A program made the position numbers and the translations under genes. 64,000 bases of DNA, from assembly GCF_039538005.1 (NCBI RefSeq), contig NZ_BAABBO010000022.1, forward strand, positions 29,864-93,863. The letters run 5' to 3'. Below the pieces are notes generated by a model. It had not been told where the DNA came from, searched no databases, and saw nothing but the letters and a program-made list of their open reading frames with translations. This document shows positions 53,460 to 61,894 of this stretch, in pieces. Origin of the DNA: Allohahella marinimesophila (GTDB taxonomy: Bacteria; Pseudomonadota; Gammaproteobacteria; Pseudomonadales; Oleiphilaceae). The number at the start of each line of letters is the position of its first letter. Positions within the stretch are counted from its first letter, which is position 1.

Positions 53460-54343
53460 ACCGTTTACGACTACCTGCACGAGCAATGACCTGCGCCGCT
53501 GCGATGGCAGCCGCCCTAATATCGAGCCTTGGGCAGGCGCCTGTCCTGGCCGCCGAAAACGAGGCGACCGTCTACCAGCTCGAACTCATCATCTTCCGCA
53601 ACTATCCCATCAGCGAGTCGGAGCGCTTACTACCGCTGCCGCCGCGCGAAATAGAAACAGGCGATGCAGCTGAAGACATCACGATGGAAGCGGCCTCAGA
53701 TGACAACGCATTGGCTGACACGGCGATTGAAACGAGTACCGAGCTCTACGGTCCGGAGGCCAGCTTCGGTGCAAAGCGGGCAGATGGCTCACCCCTACTG
53801 GAGCCGCGCGACGACGCCATTCCTCTGGGCGACGCAAACGACGACCGCTGGCCATTAATGCTTCGCAAGGACTTCATGCTGAACGATGTGCTGGGCAACC
53901 TGGAGCGGGCATATGGCTATAGGGTGCTCTGGCATGGCTCAGTGATGCTGCCGATGGTGAAGCAGCGGGATTATCATTTCACGCTCGAGACGTCCACCCT
54001 GGATGATAATCGCTGGTCCCTGCAGGGCCAGCTGCAGTTCAGGTTGTCGCGATTCATGCACATGAATGCGACGCTGGTACTGACCGACCACACCGGCTCA
54101 CAGGGTGAGCCGGTATATACCACGGAAGATGCTAACGGAACGCTCGGGACAAGCGGCGAAATCTTCGGTCGATATGTATTGCAGCAGTCCAGACGCATGA
54201 AATCAGGACAGCTGCATTATATCGATCATCCAGCGATTGGCGTGCTGGCCATGATTCAATCCGTGAGCGAAGACGCTACCCGGCGTGAAGGTCCGGATAA
54301 CGCCGAGGCGCTGAAGGAAGAGGAACTCGGCGAGGAGGAATAA
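53456..54343 (+). CDS. csiV: CsiV-family peptidoglycan-binding periplasmic protein
   Basis: The start is the GTG at 53456, sharing GTGA with the mfd stop and having AGGA upstream. The 295-residue protein has a signal peptide (to about 33, QAPVLAA-ENE), then the family opening VYQLELIIFRN. An acidic variable stretch precedes LNDVLGNLERAYGYRVLWHGSV, and GQLHYIDHPAIGVLAMI lies near the C-terminus. In Vibrio cholerae CsiV promotes PBP1A activity through LpoA. The same mfd-csiV order exists in Pseudomonas. The role here is inferred from that family. Confidence 0.88.
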   Translation: MNRLRLPARAMTCAAAMAAALISSLGQAPVLAAENEATVYQLELIIFRNYPISESERLLPLPPREIETGDAAEDITMEAASDDNALADTAIETSTELYGPEASFGAKRADGSPLLEPRDDAIPLGDANDDRWPLMLRKDFMLNDVLGNLERAYGYRVLWHGSVMLPMVKQRDYHFTLETSTLDDNRWSLQGQLQFRLSRFMHMNATLVLTDHTGSQGEPVYTTEDANGTLGTSGEIFGRYVLQQSRRMKSGQLHYIDHPAIGVLAMIQSVSEDATRREGPDNAEALKEEELGEEE

Positions 54344-54352
54344 GCAGCGCTT

Positions 54353-55114
54353 TCAACGCTGCTGCTGTTCACCAACCAGGGTGGCGATGAGCTGGCGAAC
54401 ATTGGACATACCGTCGAGGACCGCTTGTTCGATATCTGCCATGGTGATCTCACGATCAGGTGCGCCTTCGGCTTTCACCCCCGCAGCCGGATTTACCACC
54501 AGACAGAGGCTGGCATATTCCAGTCCCGCCTCTCGCGCCAAAGCCGCTTCTGGCATGCCCGTCATTCCGACCAGGGTACAGCCGTCATTGGCCAGTCGAC
54601 GGATTTCTGCTGCAGTTTCCAGTCGCGGCCCTTGGGTAGCTGCATAAACACCACCTTGCCTGACCTGAATGCCACTGCTTTTGGCTGCTGACACGATTTG
54701 CTCAATCAGCGAAGCCGTGTATGGCCACGAGAAATCGATGTGTTCCACTGCCGAATCGGTGGAAAAGGTGCTGGCCCGTCCCCAGGTGTAATCTATCAGC
54801 TGATCGGGCAGAACCAGATCGGTCGGATGCAGGCTGGGGTCGACGCTCCCCACGGCGTTGACACCAATGACCGCTGTCGCGCCCATCTCCTTGAGTGCCC
54901 AGATGTTTGCCCGGTAGTTTACCGCATGCGGGGCAATGCCATGAGGATGGCCATGACGAGCAAGGAAAAATGCCGAACGCTGGGGGTGCTCTGAGTGCCC
55001 TACTTCCAGAACGGCAGCAGAGGGCTGGCCATAGGGTGTATCAACCAGCTTTTCATTGAGTATTTCGAAGCCTTCAAGCCTGGTCAGGCCAGTTCCACCG
55101 ATAAAAGCGAGCAT
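54353..55114 (-). CDS. mtnP: S-methyl-5'-thioinosine phosphorylase
   Basis: The 253-residue purine nucleoside phosphorylase-family protein begins MLAFIGGTGLTRLEGF (phosphate loop), and has ARHGHPHGIAPHAVNYRANI, GVNAVGSVDPSL, ATQGPRLETAAEIRR and GMTGMPEAALAREAGLEYA. It resembles P. aeruginosa PA3004, which prefers methylthioinosine to methylthioadenosine and so salvages sulfur and purine from polyamine synthesis. It is third in the psrA/L,D-transpeptidase/mtnP run, 16 bases after the transpeptidase gene. Confidence 0.9.
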   Translation of the reverse strand: MLAFIGGTGLTRLEGFEILNEKLVDTPYGQPSAAVLEVGHSEHPQRSAFFLARHGHPHGIAPHAVNYRANIWALKEMGATAVIGVNAVGSVDPSLHPTDLVLPDQLIDYTWGRASTFSTDSAVEHIDFSWPYTASLIEQIVSAAKSSGIQVRQGGVYAATQGPRLETAAEIRRLANDGCTLVGMTGMPEAALAREAGLEYASLCLVVNPAAGVKAEGAPDREITMADIEQAVLDGMSNVRQLIATLVGEQQQR

Positions 55115-55130
55115 TCAATCCCTCGACTGA

Positions 55131-55673
55131 CTAACGGATAATAACGCGGCAGCCGGGCTGCACACGTTCGTAGAGTGCTGTCACGTCATCACTGGCCATA
55201 CGAATGCAGCCATGTGAGGCGGCAGTACCCAGCAGATGTTCGTCAGCGGTGCCGTGAATATAAATATAGCGCCGCTGCGTGTCGACCCCATCACCACGAT
55301 TGACGCCAGGTTCGAGACCACACAGCCAGAGTATGCGAGTGAGAATCCAGTCTCTTTGAGGATAGCGCTGGGCAAGATCGGTATCGAAGATCTCACCTGT
55401 CCAGCGGCGCCCGGCCAGAACCGCTCTGGACGGCAGATCACGGCCGATGCAGGCGCGGATATAATGCCAGCCGCGCGGTGTCTGCCAGCTACCGTTGCAC
55501 TCGCCAAGGCCTGCGGTGGCCGTCGATATGCTATATGACGGTCCACAGCTCACGGCGTCGGCCGCGTGGCGCTCCAGTTCAGCGGGTTCACAGGCACTGC
55601 AGATCTGCGGATCGGCTGTCAGGCACTCGAGCGTCTGCGTCGCCGCACTGATGCGCAGCAGATTGAGCATCAA
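55131..55673 (-). CDS. L,D-transpeptidase (YkuD domain) without signal peptide
   Basis: The 180-residue protein has the YkuD catalytic motif HGCIRMASDDV (Cys and Arg) near residue 156, preceded by RYIYIHGTADEHLLGTAASH. In periplasmic relatives this forms 3-3 crosslinks or attaches lipoproteins to peptidoglycan. There is no signal peptide or membrane helix at the N-terminus (MMLNLLRISAATQTLECLT), so it may act in the cytoplasm. The ATG overlaps the psrA stop as ATGA, coupling it to that gene. The reaction is inferred from the motif and localisation remains open. Confidence 0.83.
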   Translation of the reverse strand: MMLNLLRISAATQTLECLTADPQICSACEPAELERHAADAVSCGPSYSISTATAGLGECNGSWQTPRGWHYIRACIGRDLPSRAVLAGRRWTGEIFDTDLAQRYPQRDWILTRILWLCGLEPGVNRGDGVDTQRRYIYIHGTADEHLLGTAASHGCIRMASDDVTALYERVQPGCRVIIR

Positions 55674-56488
55674 TGGCCTCGCGGCTTCGACTCGGCCGCC
55701 TTGGTGGCAGCCGCCAGTGCAGCCGCGCGTTCATTCTCGTCGAGATGCAGGTCCATCGGCAACGGGCGCGCGCCACGGCGGTCGACAGACGGATGGTCTC
55801 GGCGGTCGCCACGCTGCTCACCATCCGGCATGTCTTCTGCCCGACCGCCACCTGCCTTCAGACCGGCCGAAAGGAATCTGACCAGTTCAATCACGATATC
55901 CTGCGGGGAACTGGTGATATCGAGTTCATTCTTGAGAATGCTACTGAGCGCTTCAGAAGATGACATCGTAAAGGTCGTGGCGCCGAGCATGAACTGCAGT
56001 CGCCAGAAACGCTCTACGCTGGACAGATGTGGCGTGGCCTTTTTCAGCATCTGCATGAACTCGCGGAATTCGAGACTGTAGTTCTGTTCCAGAAATCGAC
56101 GGAGGTGGCCCTGACTCTGGGTGTAAGCCAGCCCCAGCAGCCGCATGAACACGGCCAGGCCGTTGGCATTGCGCCGGTTCTGAGTCTGCAATATTGACCT
56201 GGTCACCACCTGGAGTAGCTCTTCGAGCATGGTGTCTGAATCTTGGGCGTCGATTTCACTCAGGCGCTCACGCAGATTGCGCGTGATAGGATTGAAGAAG
56301 CGCGCGAACACTGCCTGAATGAGGGCGTTCTTTGAGCCAAAGTGATAATTGACTGCGGCGAGATTGACGCCGGCCTTGCTGGTGATCTGGCGCAGTGAGG
56401 TTTCGGCGAAACCCCGCTCTGCAAAGAGCATTTCTGCGGCATCGAGTATCTTGTCTACGGTATCTGACTGTGCCATCGACTCTGCCAT
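55670..56488 (-). CDS. psrA: PsrA-like TetR-family fatty-acid-responsive regulator
   Basis: The 272-residue TetR protein has a helix-turn-helix (ILDAAEMLFAERGFAETSLRQITSKAGVNLAAVNYHFGSKNALIQAVFARF) nearly identical in pattern to Pseudomonas PsrA. The C-terminal domain continues NGLAVFMRLLGLAYTQSQGHLRRFLE. In Pseudomonas it represses itself and beta-oxidation genes and activates rpoS, relieved by long-chain fatty acids. Its hydrophilic C-terminal tail (about 57 residues, rich in Arg/Asp/Ala) is longer than in Pseudomonas (about 233 residues total). Met5 is an alternative start. A matching operator lies 43 bases upstream. Confidence 0.9.
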   Translation of the reverse strand: MAESMAQSDTVDKILDAAEMLFAERGFAETSLRQITSKAGVNLAAVNYHFGSKNALIQAVFARFFNPITRNLRERLSEIDAQDSDTMLEELLQVVTRSILQTQNRRNANGLAVFMRLLGLAYTQSQGHLRRFLEQNYSLEFREFMQMLKKATPHLSSVERFWRLQFMLGATTFTMSSSEALSSILKNELDITSSPQDIVIELVRFLSAGLKAGGGRAEDMPDGEQRGDRRDHPSVDRRGARPLPMDLHLDENERAAALAAATKAAESKPRGH

Positions 56489-56530
56489 GCTATGATTGGA
56501 ACGCGATCAGTTCGTTACGAACAACTGTTT

Positions 56531-56544
56531 GAAACATACGTTTG
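56531..56544. promoter_or_regulatory. PsrA operator (autoregulatory)
   Basis: GAAACATACGTTTG fits the PsrA consensus (G/C)AAAC-N(2-4)-GTTT(G/C) exactly and lies 43 bases before the psrA start. It implies negative autoregulation, as in Pseudomonas. Confidence 0.78.
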
Positions 56545-56586
56545 AAACGCTGTCGTGTCAACCTGTGGAAGTTCGCGCCCCCAGCC

Positions 56587-57615
56587 CTAGCCGTTATCCT
56601 GAAGGTCTCCAAATTCCGTTCGCAGGCGGTGATTGATGGTGACGTAGTCCCGCTTGAGCGAGAGATAAGCAGCTCGCGATAGCATCATGTAGCGTAAATA
56701 GAGGCGAATCGCCCCTGCATGACGCATGGCCTTGAGCAATAGGCCCTTCCGGCTGAGCAGTATCAGGCGACCGAATTGCCGATGGCTCAGGGCTTCGAAT
56801 TCAGCACTCATCATCTGACACTGATAGGCCAGCCCGTTGCGGCCTTCGAGCATGCGAATATGGTTCAGCGCAGCGGCTTCCAGGGACTTGCGTCTTGCCT
56901 GAAGCGCGGAATAACTGGAATCCGAAAACAACAGCGATCGTACCGGGCCGATCTGTAGAGCCGTTAGCAGAACGGCACCGCCGAGTAGCGAGCCTGCCAG
57001 CCAGGGGTTCAGATTGGCCATCAATGCTGTGAGAAATACGCCGAGGCATAGCAAGGCGCCCAGCCAGAGCAGGTTCGACCGTCGCTTGGCAAGCAACATC
57101 TGCGCGGCACCTGGATAGCCGCTCATCTGCAGCACGTCGACATTGAGCAGCTCCAGCGCCTGACACTCCGATATCACCTGCTGAATCAACTTGAGACGGC
57201 GAGCCAGGCGGGAACGTTCATGCTCACGCTCTTCGGCGGTAGGGCCAGCTGCCACCACCGGGGCGTCAGCCTGCTGTCGACCGGCAGTGGGATCGACTTC
57301 GTACGAGCGTCTCCCTTCACCGGCCCTGTCTGCACTGCGGCGTTCGCGCCAGGCGGCAGCGGACTCCGGAGAGGCCATTTCGCGGGAACCGCCACCTCGG
57401 GACATCGGCTCATTCCGACTGATCACCGCTGGCGCATTGCGGCCCGCGCCACTCTGAAGGCTCTGCTCGAGAGACTGCTGCTGCGCGACCTGACTACGCC
57501 TTGCGGCCTCCTGCGCGAGCACCTCGCGCGGATCAAGATTCAGAGAGGCCTGTTCGACCATCTGCCTGAGAGCAGTCGGGCTGAGATCGATATCGCCAGG
57601 GTTGTGGATCTTCAT
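56587..57615 (-). CDS. Uncharacterised two-helix membrane protein with long cytoplasmic regions
   Basis: The ATG at 57613-57615 (MKIHNPGDIDLSP) is preferred over a GTG ten codons earlier; neither has a good ribosome site. The 342-residue protein has a charged, low-complexity N-terminus (about 1-160, rich in Arg/Glu/Ala/Ser). Two closely spaced membrane helices follow (about 182-205 and 207-226, LGALLCLGVFLTALMANL and AGSLLGGAVLLTALQIG), then an amphipathic C-terminal region with many Arg, Leu and Tyr (LYLRYMMLSRAAYLSL). I do not recognise the family. It is divergent from ribE and follows psrA on the same strand, separated by the operator. No enzymatic motif is seen. Confidence 0.72.
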   Translation of the reverse strand: MKIHNPGDIDLSPTALRQMVEQASLNLDPREVLAQEAARRSQVAQQQSLEQSLQSGAGRNAPAVISRNEPMSRGGGSREMASPESAAAWRERRSADRAGEGRRSYEVDPTAGRQQADAPVVAAGPTAEEREHERSRLARRLKLIQQVISECQALELLNVDVLQMSGYPGAAQMLLAKRRSNLLWLGALLCLGVFLTALMANLNPWLAGSLLGGAVLLTALQIGPVRSLLFSDSSYSALQARRKSLEAAALNHIRMLEGRNGLAYQCQMMSAEFEALSHRQFGRLILLSRKGLLLKAMRHAGAIRLYLRYMMLSRAAYLSLKRDYVTINHRLRTEFGDLQDNG

Positions 57616-57807
57616 AAGTCTGAATACTATGCCGGTGAAATGCACACAAACGGGCTGACGCCGCGCTTATATTGTCGCAAACGCCAAATTATTGGCAGCT
57701 CTTGCCTATCAGAGCAGCGCCACGCAGTTACTAAGCACGTTTCGCGCCATTTCTATAAGTGGCAGGCGAAGCGTCTGGCCCCTTCTACTCTCCAAGGCAG
57801 ACATTGC

Positions 57808-58440
57808 ATGTTCACAGGCATCGTTCAGGGCAAGGCCCGCATCAGAAGCATCGAGAAGCTGGAGGGGCTCTGGCGACTGCAGGTCGTTTTTCCGTCCGAT
57901 CAATCAGCCACCAGCTGCGGCGCCAGTGTCGCTGTCAATGGCGCTTGCCTGACCGTGACTGCCATCAACAGCGCTGAACTGGCCTTCGACGTCATGCAGG
58001 AAACGCTGAGAATCACGACGCTTGGCCAGCTGAATGAGGGCGACTGGGTCAACTTCGAGCACGCTGCCAGAATTGGCGACGAAATTGGTGGTCATCTCCT
58101 GTCTGGGCATGTGCACGGCGTAGCCACGGTGGCCGCCGTTACCAATACACCCAACAATACCAATATTGCCTTCACCGTACCTGAGCCCTTGCGCGCCTAT
58201 ATCTTTCACAAGGGCTATATCGGCGTGAATGGCGCCAGCCTCACCGTCGGACATTTGACGCCCGACGGTTTTTCCGTCGACCTGATTCCTGAAACACTCA
58301 GGATGACGACCTTTGGCGAATTGGCAGACGCGGCCGACGCCTCTCAGCGGGCCGAAGTGAATCTTGAGATAGACAGCCAGACCCAGGTGATCGTGGATAC
58401 GGTTGAGCGCATTCTGAGGCAGAAAGCTGGTTTGGGCTGA
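57808..58440 (+). CDS. ribE: Riboflavin synthase, alpha subunit type
   Basis: The start is the ATG at 57808 (MFTGIVQGKARI), the universal family start; the longer open frame upstream is not coding. The 210-residue protein has two homologous lumazine-binding barrels: GASVAVNGACLTVTAIN, DEIGGHLLSGHVHGVA, and in the second half GYIGVNGASLTVG and LIPETLRMTT. It dismutates 6,7-dimethyl-8-ribityllumazine to riboflavin. No FMN riboswitch is evident before it, and ribD or other rib genes are not adjacent. Flavin supply is relevant to the flavin-rich Na+-NQR in the window, though a link is only suggested. Confidence 0.94.
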   Translation: MFTGIVQGKARIRSIEKLEGLWRLQVVFPSDQSATSCGASVAVNGACLTVTAINSAELAFDVMQETLRITTLGQLNEGDWVNFEHAARIGDEIGGHLLSGHVHGVATVAAVTNTPNNTNIAFTVPEPLRAYIFHKGYIGVNGASLTVGHLTPDGFSVDLIPETLRMTTFGELADAADASQRAEVNLEIDSQTQVIVDTVERILRQKAGLG

Positions 58441-58451
58441 GCGCAGGTCAG

Positions 58452-59618
58452 CTAGCGAAGCAGTTGCTGTGACTGCGTCAACGCGGATAGAAAGTCGACG
58501 GGTCTGACCGCGCCAGCTGACTGTCCGGTCTGAGCCGGAGGCCGGCGGCCCTCTCGCAGTTTCATGAGTGTAGCTTCGAGAAACAGCGGCACTGAGGGAT
58601 TACGCCCTTCATTGAACTGCTGCCTGAAAGCCAGCAATGACTGGTAGGCAGCCTCGGCAGCTTCTGCTTCGAGGCTCGACGCCAGCGTCTGCAAATCCTT
58701 CAGTGCGCTGGACTGTACCAGCGTATGATCGGCGCTACTGACCGCAGCATCGCTCAGCTGCAGTCTGAACACGGATGCCCACACCCATAGCAGCAGATCA
58801 AGCAATTCCTCGACCGGCACCTTTGCCAGCCCCTGTGCGCCCGCGAAGATATCCTGCTGACCTTCAACGCAGGCAGTGAGTGTATCCAGGATAGTCATGA
58901 GCACAGGCTGTTGCTGCCCTTCTGCGCGCAGGGCCTCCAATGTTCGCCAGGGACTGAATTGGTAAGCCAGCGTCATGGCTGCAACGAGTTCCGGCAGGAG
59001 AGTCTCGTCACTCTTCGAGGTCGCAGCGCCCTTACCCGAAGCCAGCTGCCCGGCCACCCACTCATTCAACGCTGTCAGCTCCGGCTTGGGCAGCCTGAAA
59101 TACTGGCAACGACTGCGCACGGTCGCTAGCAGGCGTGAGCGCTGCTCGCTGAGCAGGATCAGGGTGACGTCACTGCCCGGCTCTTCCAGTGTCTTGAGCA
59201 AGGCGTTGCCTGCCTGCAGGTTCAGCGCATCGGCTGGATCGAGAATGGCCACCTTGCGCTTCGAAATCTGCGGCCGAGTGTAGGCAAACTCGGTGAGACT
59301 TCGAATCTGGTCAACCTTGATAACCCGGCTATCGCTGGGCGCCAGCACCGTGAAATCAGGATGGCTGTCGGCATTCATCAGCAGGCACTGCCGGCATTCG
59401 CCGCAGGCCTGCAAGGCGCCATTCGGCTGGACAAGCGGCTCAGCGCAGAGCGCATCCATCGCCAGATGCCTGGCCAGGGCGAGCTTGCCGCTACCCCTCA
59501 CGCCTTCCACGAGGAGCGCTGAAGGCCAACCCTGCTCACGCCAGCGACGTGATAACGCCGAGCGCACGTCAGCGTGCCACGGCAATAGCTTGCGAGCGGC
59601 GATGTCCTGCTCGCTCAT
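58452..59618 (-). CDS. holB: DNA polymerase III subunit delta'
   Basis: The 388-residue AAA+ clamp-loader subunit has a degenerate P-loop VEGVRGSGKLALARHLA and the zinc module CGECRQCLLMNADSHPDF. It also carries ILDPADALNLQAGNALLKTLEEP and LLATVRSRCQYFRLP. It works with delta and gamma/tau to load the beta clamp. It is longer than E. coli HolB (334), with an extended linker and C-terminal segment rich in Ala and Gln. ATG start at 59616-59618. It converges with ribE and tmk is not adjacent. Confidence 0.9.
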   Translation of the reverse strand: MSEQDIAARKLLPWHADVRSALSRRWREQGWPSALLVEGVRGSGKLALARHLAMDALCAEPLVQPNGALQACGECRQCLLMNADSHPDFTVLAPSDSRVIKVDQIRSLTEFAYTRPQISKRKVAILDPADALNLQAGNALLKTLEEPGSDVTLILLSEQRSRLLATVRSRCQYFRLPKPELTALNEWVAGQLASGKGAATSKSDETLLPELVAAMTLAYQFSPWRTLEALRAEGQQQPVLMTILDTLTACVEGQQDIFAGAQGLAKVPVEELLDLLLWVWASVFRLQLSDAAVSSADHTLVQSSALKDLQTLASSLEAEAAEAAYQSLLAFRQQFNEGRNPSVPLFLEATLMKLREGRRPPAQTGQSAGAVRPVDFLSALTQSQQLLR

Positions 59619-59674
59619 GAGGCCCTCATATAGGGCTGGCAGTTCTGCATTGCTAGCACATCAGGTTCCTGACA

Positions 59675-61894
59675 TTAGTTCGGGGTAGAAGTCTTTTGCA
59701 GGGTCAGCTTTCTCAGCAAGCCTCTCAGCTGGCGGAGCTCATTGACCTGCGCCCGCGCTCGGGCTTCATCAGCTTGCGGGCGCCTCGCGTAAAGCAGCCG
59801 CTCGAGCCTTTGACTGATGGCGAGCGCAGTCTGCGGGTCGGCGCCTGCGGACTGCATGATGCCACAGAGCTGACGCGGTGTAATCGCCGATGATGACACA
59901 TCTGCCCCGGCCCGACGAAGTCTGCGTAGAAGACGGTCGTATACCCTGACTACCGGATCCTGTGCCCGCAGATGCCGTCTGCCGCGGAACAGCTGCATCA
60001 GGCCGATCAGAATGATCATGCCAGCAATGGCACCGGTAGCAATGAAGCCCACCTGTTTGATGTCCACATCGCCGAAGAAGGCCGATAAAAGATTCTGCTG
60101 GGTTTTCTGATCGTAATTGATGACCCACTTCTGCCAGAGGTAATTGGTGTATTCCAGACGCATGCTGACCCAGTTCAGCGCGCTGATACCGGAAAAGCGT
60201 GACAGCGACAGCTCGTTGCTGAGAAAGCTGCCCTCCTCCGCCACTGCCGAGCGTAGACCGGACTCGATGCGAAGCGGCGACACGGCAGCCGTCGGGTCGA
60301 CTCTTACCCAACCAATACCTTCCAGCCAGGCTTCGACCCAGGCATGGGCATCATACTGCCGCACTACGAGGAAGCCACCAGTCGAGTTGAACTCACCACC
60401 CTGGTAACCGGTCATGATACGTGCTGGTATACCGGCCGCGCGCAGAATCACCGCAGTGGCTGATGCAAAGTGTTCACAAAAGCCTCGCCGCGCGCCAAAC
60501 AGGAAATCGTCCACGTTGCTGTCCGGCTCGAGCACAGGGGGGTTCAGCGTGTAGGTATAGGGCTCGTTACGGAAGTGATTGAGCAGATCGTAAATAAAGG
60601 CTGCCTGGTCCTCATGCTTCTCGCGCAATTCTGCAGCAAAGGCGCGAGTTTGCGGATTGCCATCGGCCGGCAGTTGCAGTAAACGGCGCCGATGAAAATC
60701 GTTCAGTTCCAGTCCTGCCGTTGCGCCTAACGCTATTACCTGCGGCAGACCCGGAATATGCGCTGCCTGAAGCCGTCCCTGCGCCTCCACGGCTGCCTCA
60801 TCGAATGGCAGTGATTGCAGACGGTAAGCTGCAGGACTTTTCACCGGGCGGGCAAAGCGGATCAGGCCGTCAAGGGTCTGCAGTACCGCACCACCGCGAT
60901 TACTGCTCTGACCACTGAGCTGGCGACTGGTAGGTATGGAGGCGTTGAGCGAAAATCCCCAATCGCGATTGTGCGCATCCAGCAGAATTTCGTAGCCGAA
61001 CTCGGGCGACGACAATGCGGCCTCTATCGCCTGGTCATCAAGACCCAGTCTTCGTAGCCGCGTCTGAGGCAGCATCCTTGATTCATCGATGCCCCGTTGC
61101 TGGCTTGATCGCGACCACTGCCCTGCAGTAAACAGATCCATCGCGAGCGCTCGCCAATACAATGTTGGCGAAGGCGGAGGGGGACCGTCGAAATCCGCCC
61201 GGAAGGCTCGCTCTGATGATTGCGCCAGATTGGAGACCTGACCTGGCATCATGCTCTCCGACAACCCGGTAAACGCGGAGGTGCTATTGAGCGGCATAGA
61301 CCAGATTGGCCCAAGACGGGGAAAAACGATGTAGGCGACCACGAGAATAGGCAGCGCCCAGGCGAACAAACCGAAAGCCCGCTTCACGGCACCGAAGTAC
61401 GAGGTCCGCTCGAGGGCACCGTTGATCCCCATCAAGGCGATGAATGCAAAACCGAGCGAAATGAATACGAAGAGTGTCGTGAAGATCGACTGATCGAAGA
61501 GAAAGCCGAGCGGCATCAGGAACAGTGTCATGAACACGAAGAGATAAGCGTCCCTTGTCGACCCTGTCTCAAGCAGCTTCAAACCATAGGTGAGCAGAAA
61601 GAAGCCCACCGCGTTCTCAATAGTAAACTGGCCTCTGGCGCTGACGATAAAGAGAGTGATGCCAAGCAGTAGCAAAATCACTTTTACCCACAATTGCGGC
61701 AGTCTGAAACGTCCTCTGAACACCATGATGCGCCAGAGCAGAATGCCGCTGAGGGCAATGTTGAGCCAGATCGGCGTATGCTGTATGTGCAGCAGCGCCG
61801 CTAAAGCAAGCGATAGCAACAACCAGGGAATACCCTGCGGATTGATGCCTGCAGCATCTGCCCGACTGGCGGTACTAAAGCGCCGCTCAAGCAT
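59675..61894 (-). CDS. tgpA: TgpA-like membrane-bound transglutaminase-like protein (DUF3488/transglutaminase)
   Basis: The 739-residue protein has an N-terminal DUF3488 membrane region of six to seven helices (about 25-190), a periplasmic transglutaminase-like domain with catalytic GARRGFCEHFASATAVILRAAGIPARIMTGYQGG (Cys), ARQYDAHAWVEAWLEGIGWVRVDPTAAVSP-like His/Asp segments, a late membrane helix near 625-645 and a DUF4129-like tail. P. aeruginosa TgpA is essential; its substrate is unknown. The 5' end overlaps the DUF58 stop by 8 bases. Confidence 0.92.
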   Translation of the reverse strand: MLERRFSTASRADAAGINPQGIPWLLLSLALAALLHIQHTPIWLNIALSGILLWRIMVFRGRFRLPQLWVKVILLLLGITLFIVSARGQFTIENAVGFFLLTYGLKLLETGSTRDAYLFVFMTLFLMPLGFLFDQSIFTTLFVFISLGFAFIALMGINGALERTSYFGAVKRAFGLFAWALPILVVAYIVFPRLGPIWSMPLNSTSAFTGLSESMMPGQVSNLAQSSERAFRADFDGPPPPSPTLYWRALAMDLFTAGQWSRSSQQRGIDESRMLPQTRLRRLGLDDQAIEAALSSPEFGYEILLDAHNRDWGFSLNASIPTSRQLSGQSSNRGGAVLQTLDGLIRFARPVKSPAAYRLQSLPFDEAAVEAQGRLQAAHIPGLPQVIALGATAGLELNDFHRRRLLQLPADGNPQTRAFAAELREKHEDQAAFIYDLLNHFRNEPYTYTLNPPVLEPDSNVDDFLFGARRGFCEHFASATAVILRAAGIPARIMTGYQGGEFNSTGGFLVVRQYDAHAWVEAWLEGIGWVRVDPTAAVSPLRIESGLRSAVAEEGSFLSNELSLSRFSGISALNWVSMRLEYTNYLWQKWVINYDQKTQQNLLSAFFGDVDIKQVGFIATGAIAGMIILIGLMQLFRGRRHLRAQDPVVRVYDRLLRRLRRAGADVSSSAITPRQLCGIMQSAGADPQTALAISQRLERLLYARRPQADEARARAQVNELRQLRGLLRKLTLQKTSTPN

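Noticed and set aside
57220..57807. In-frame extension upstream of ribE
   Set aside because: Riboflavin synthases start MFTGIV; the extension lies opposite another gene and has no domain.
57616..57807. FMN riboswitch before ribE
   Set aside because: The conserved RFN element sequences are not present in the short intergenic region.
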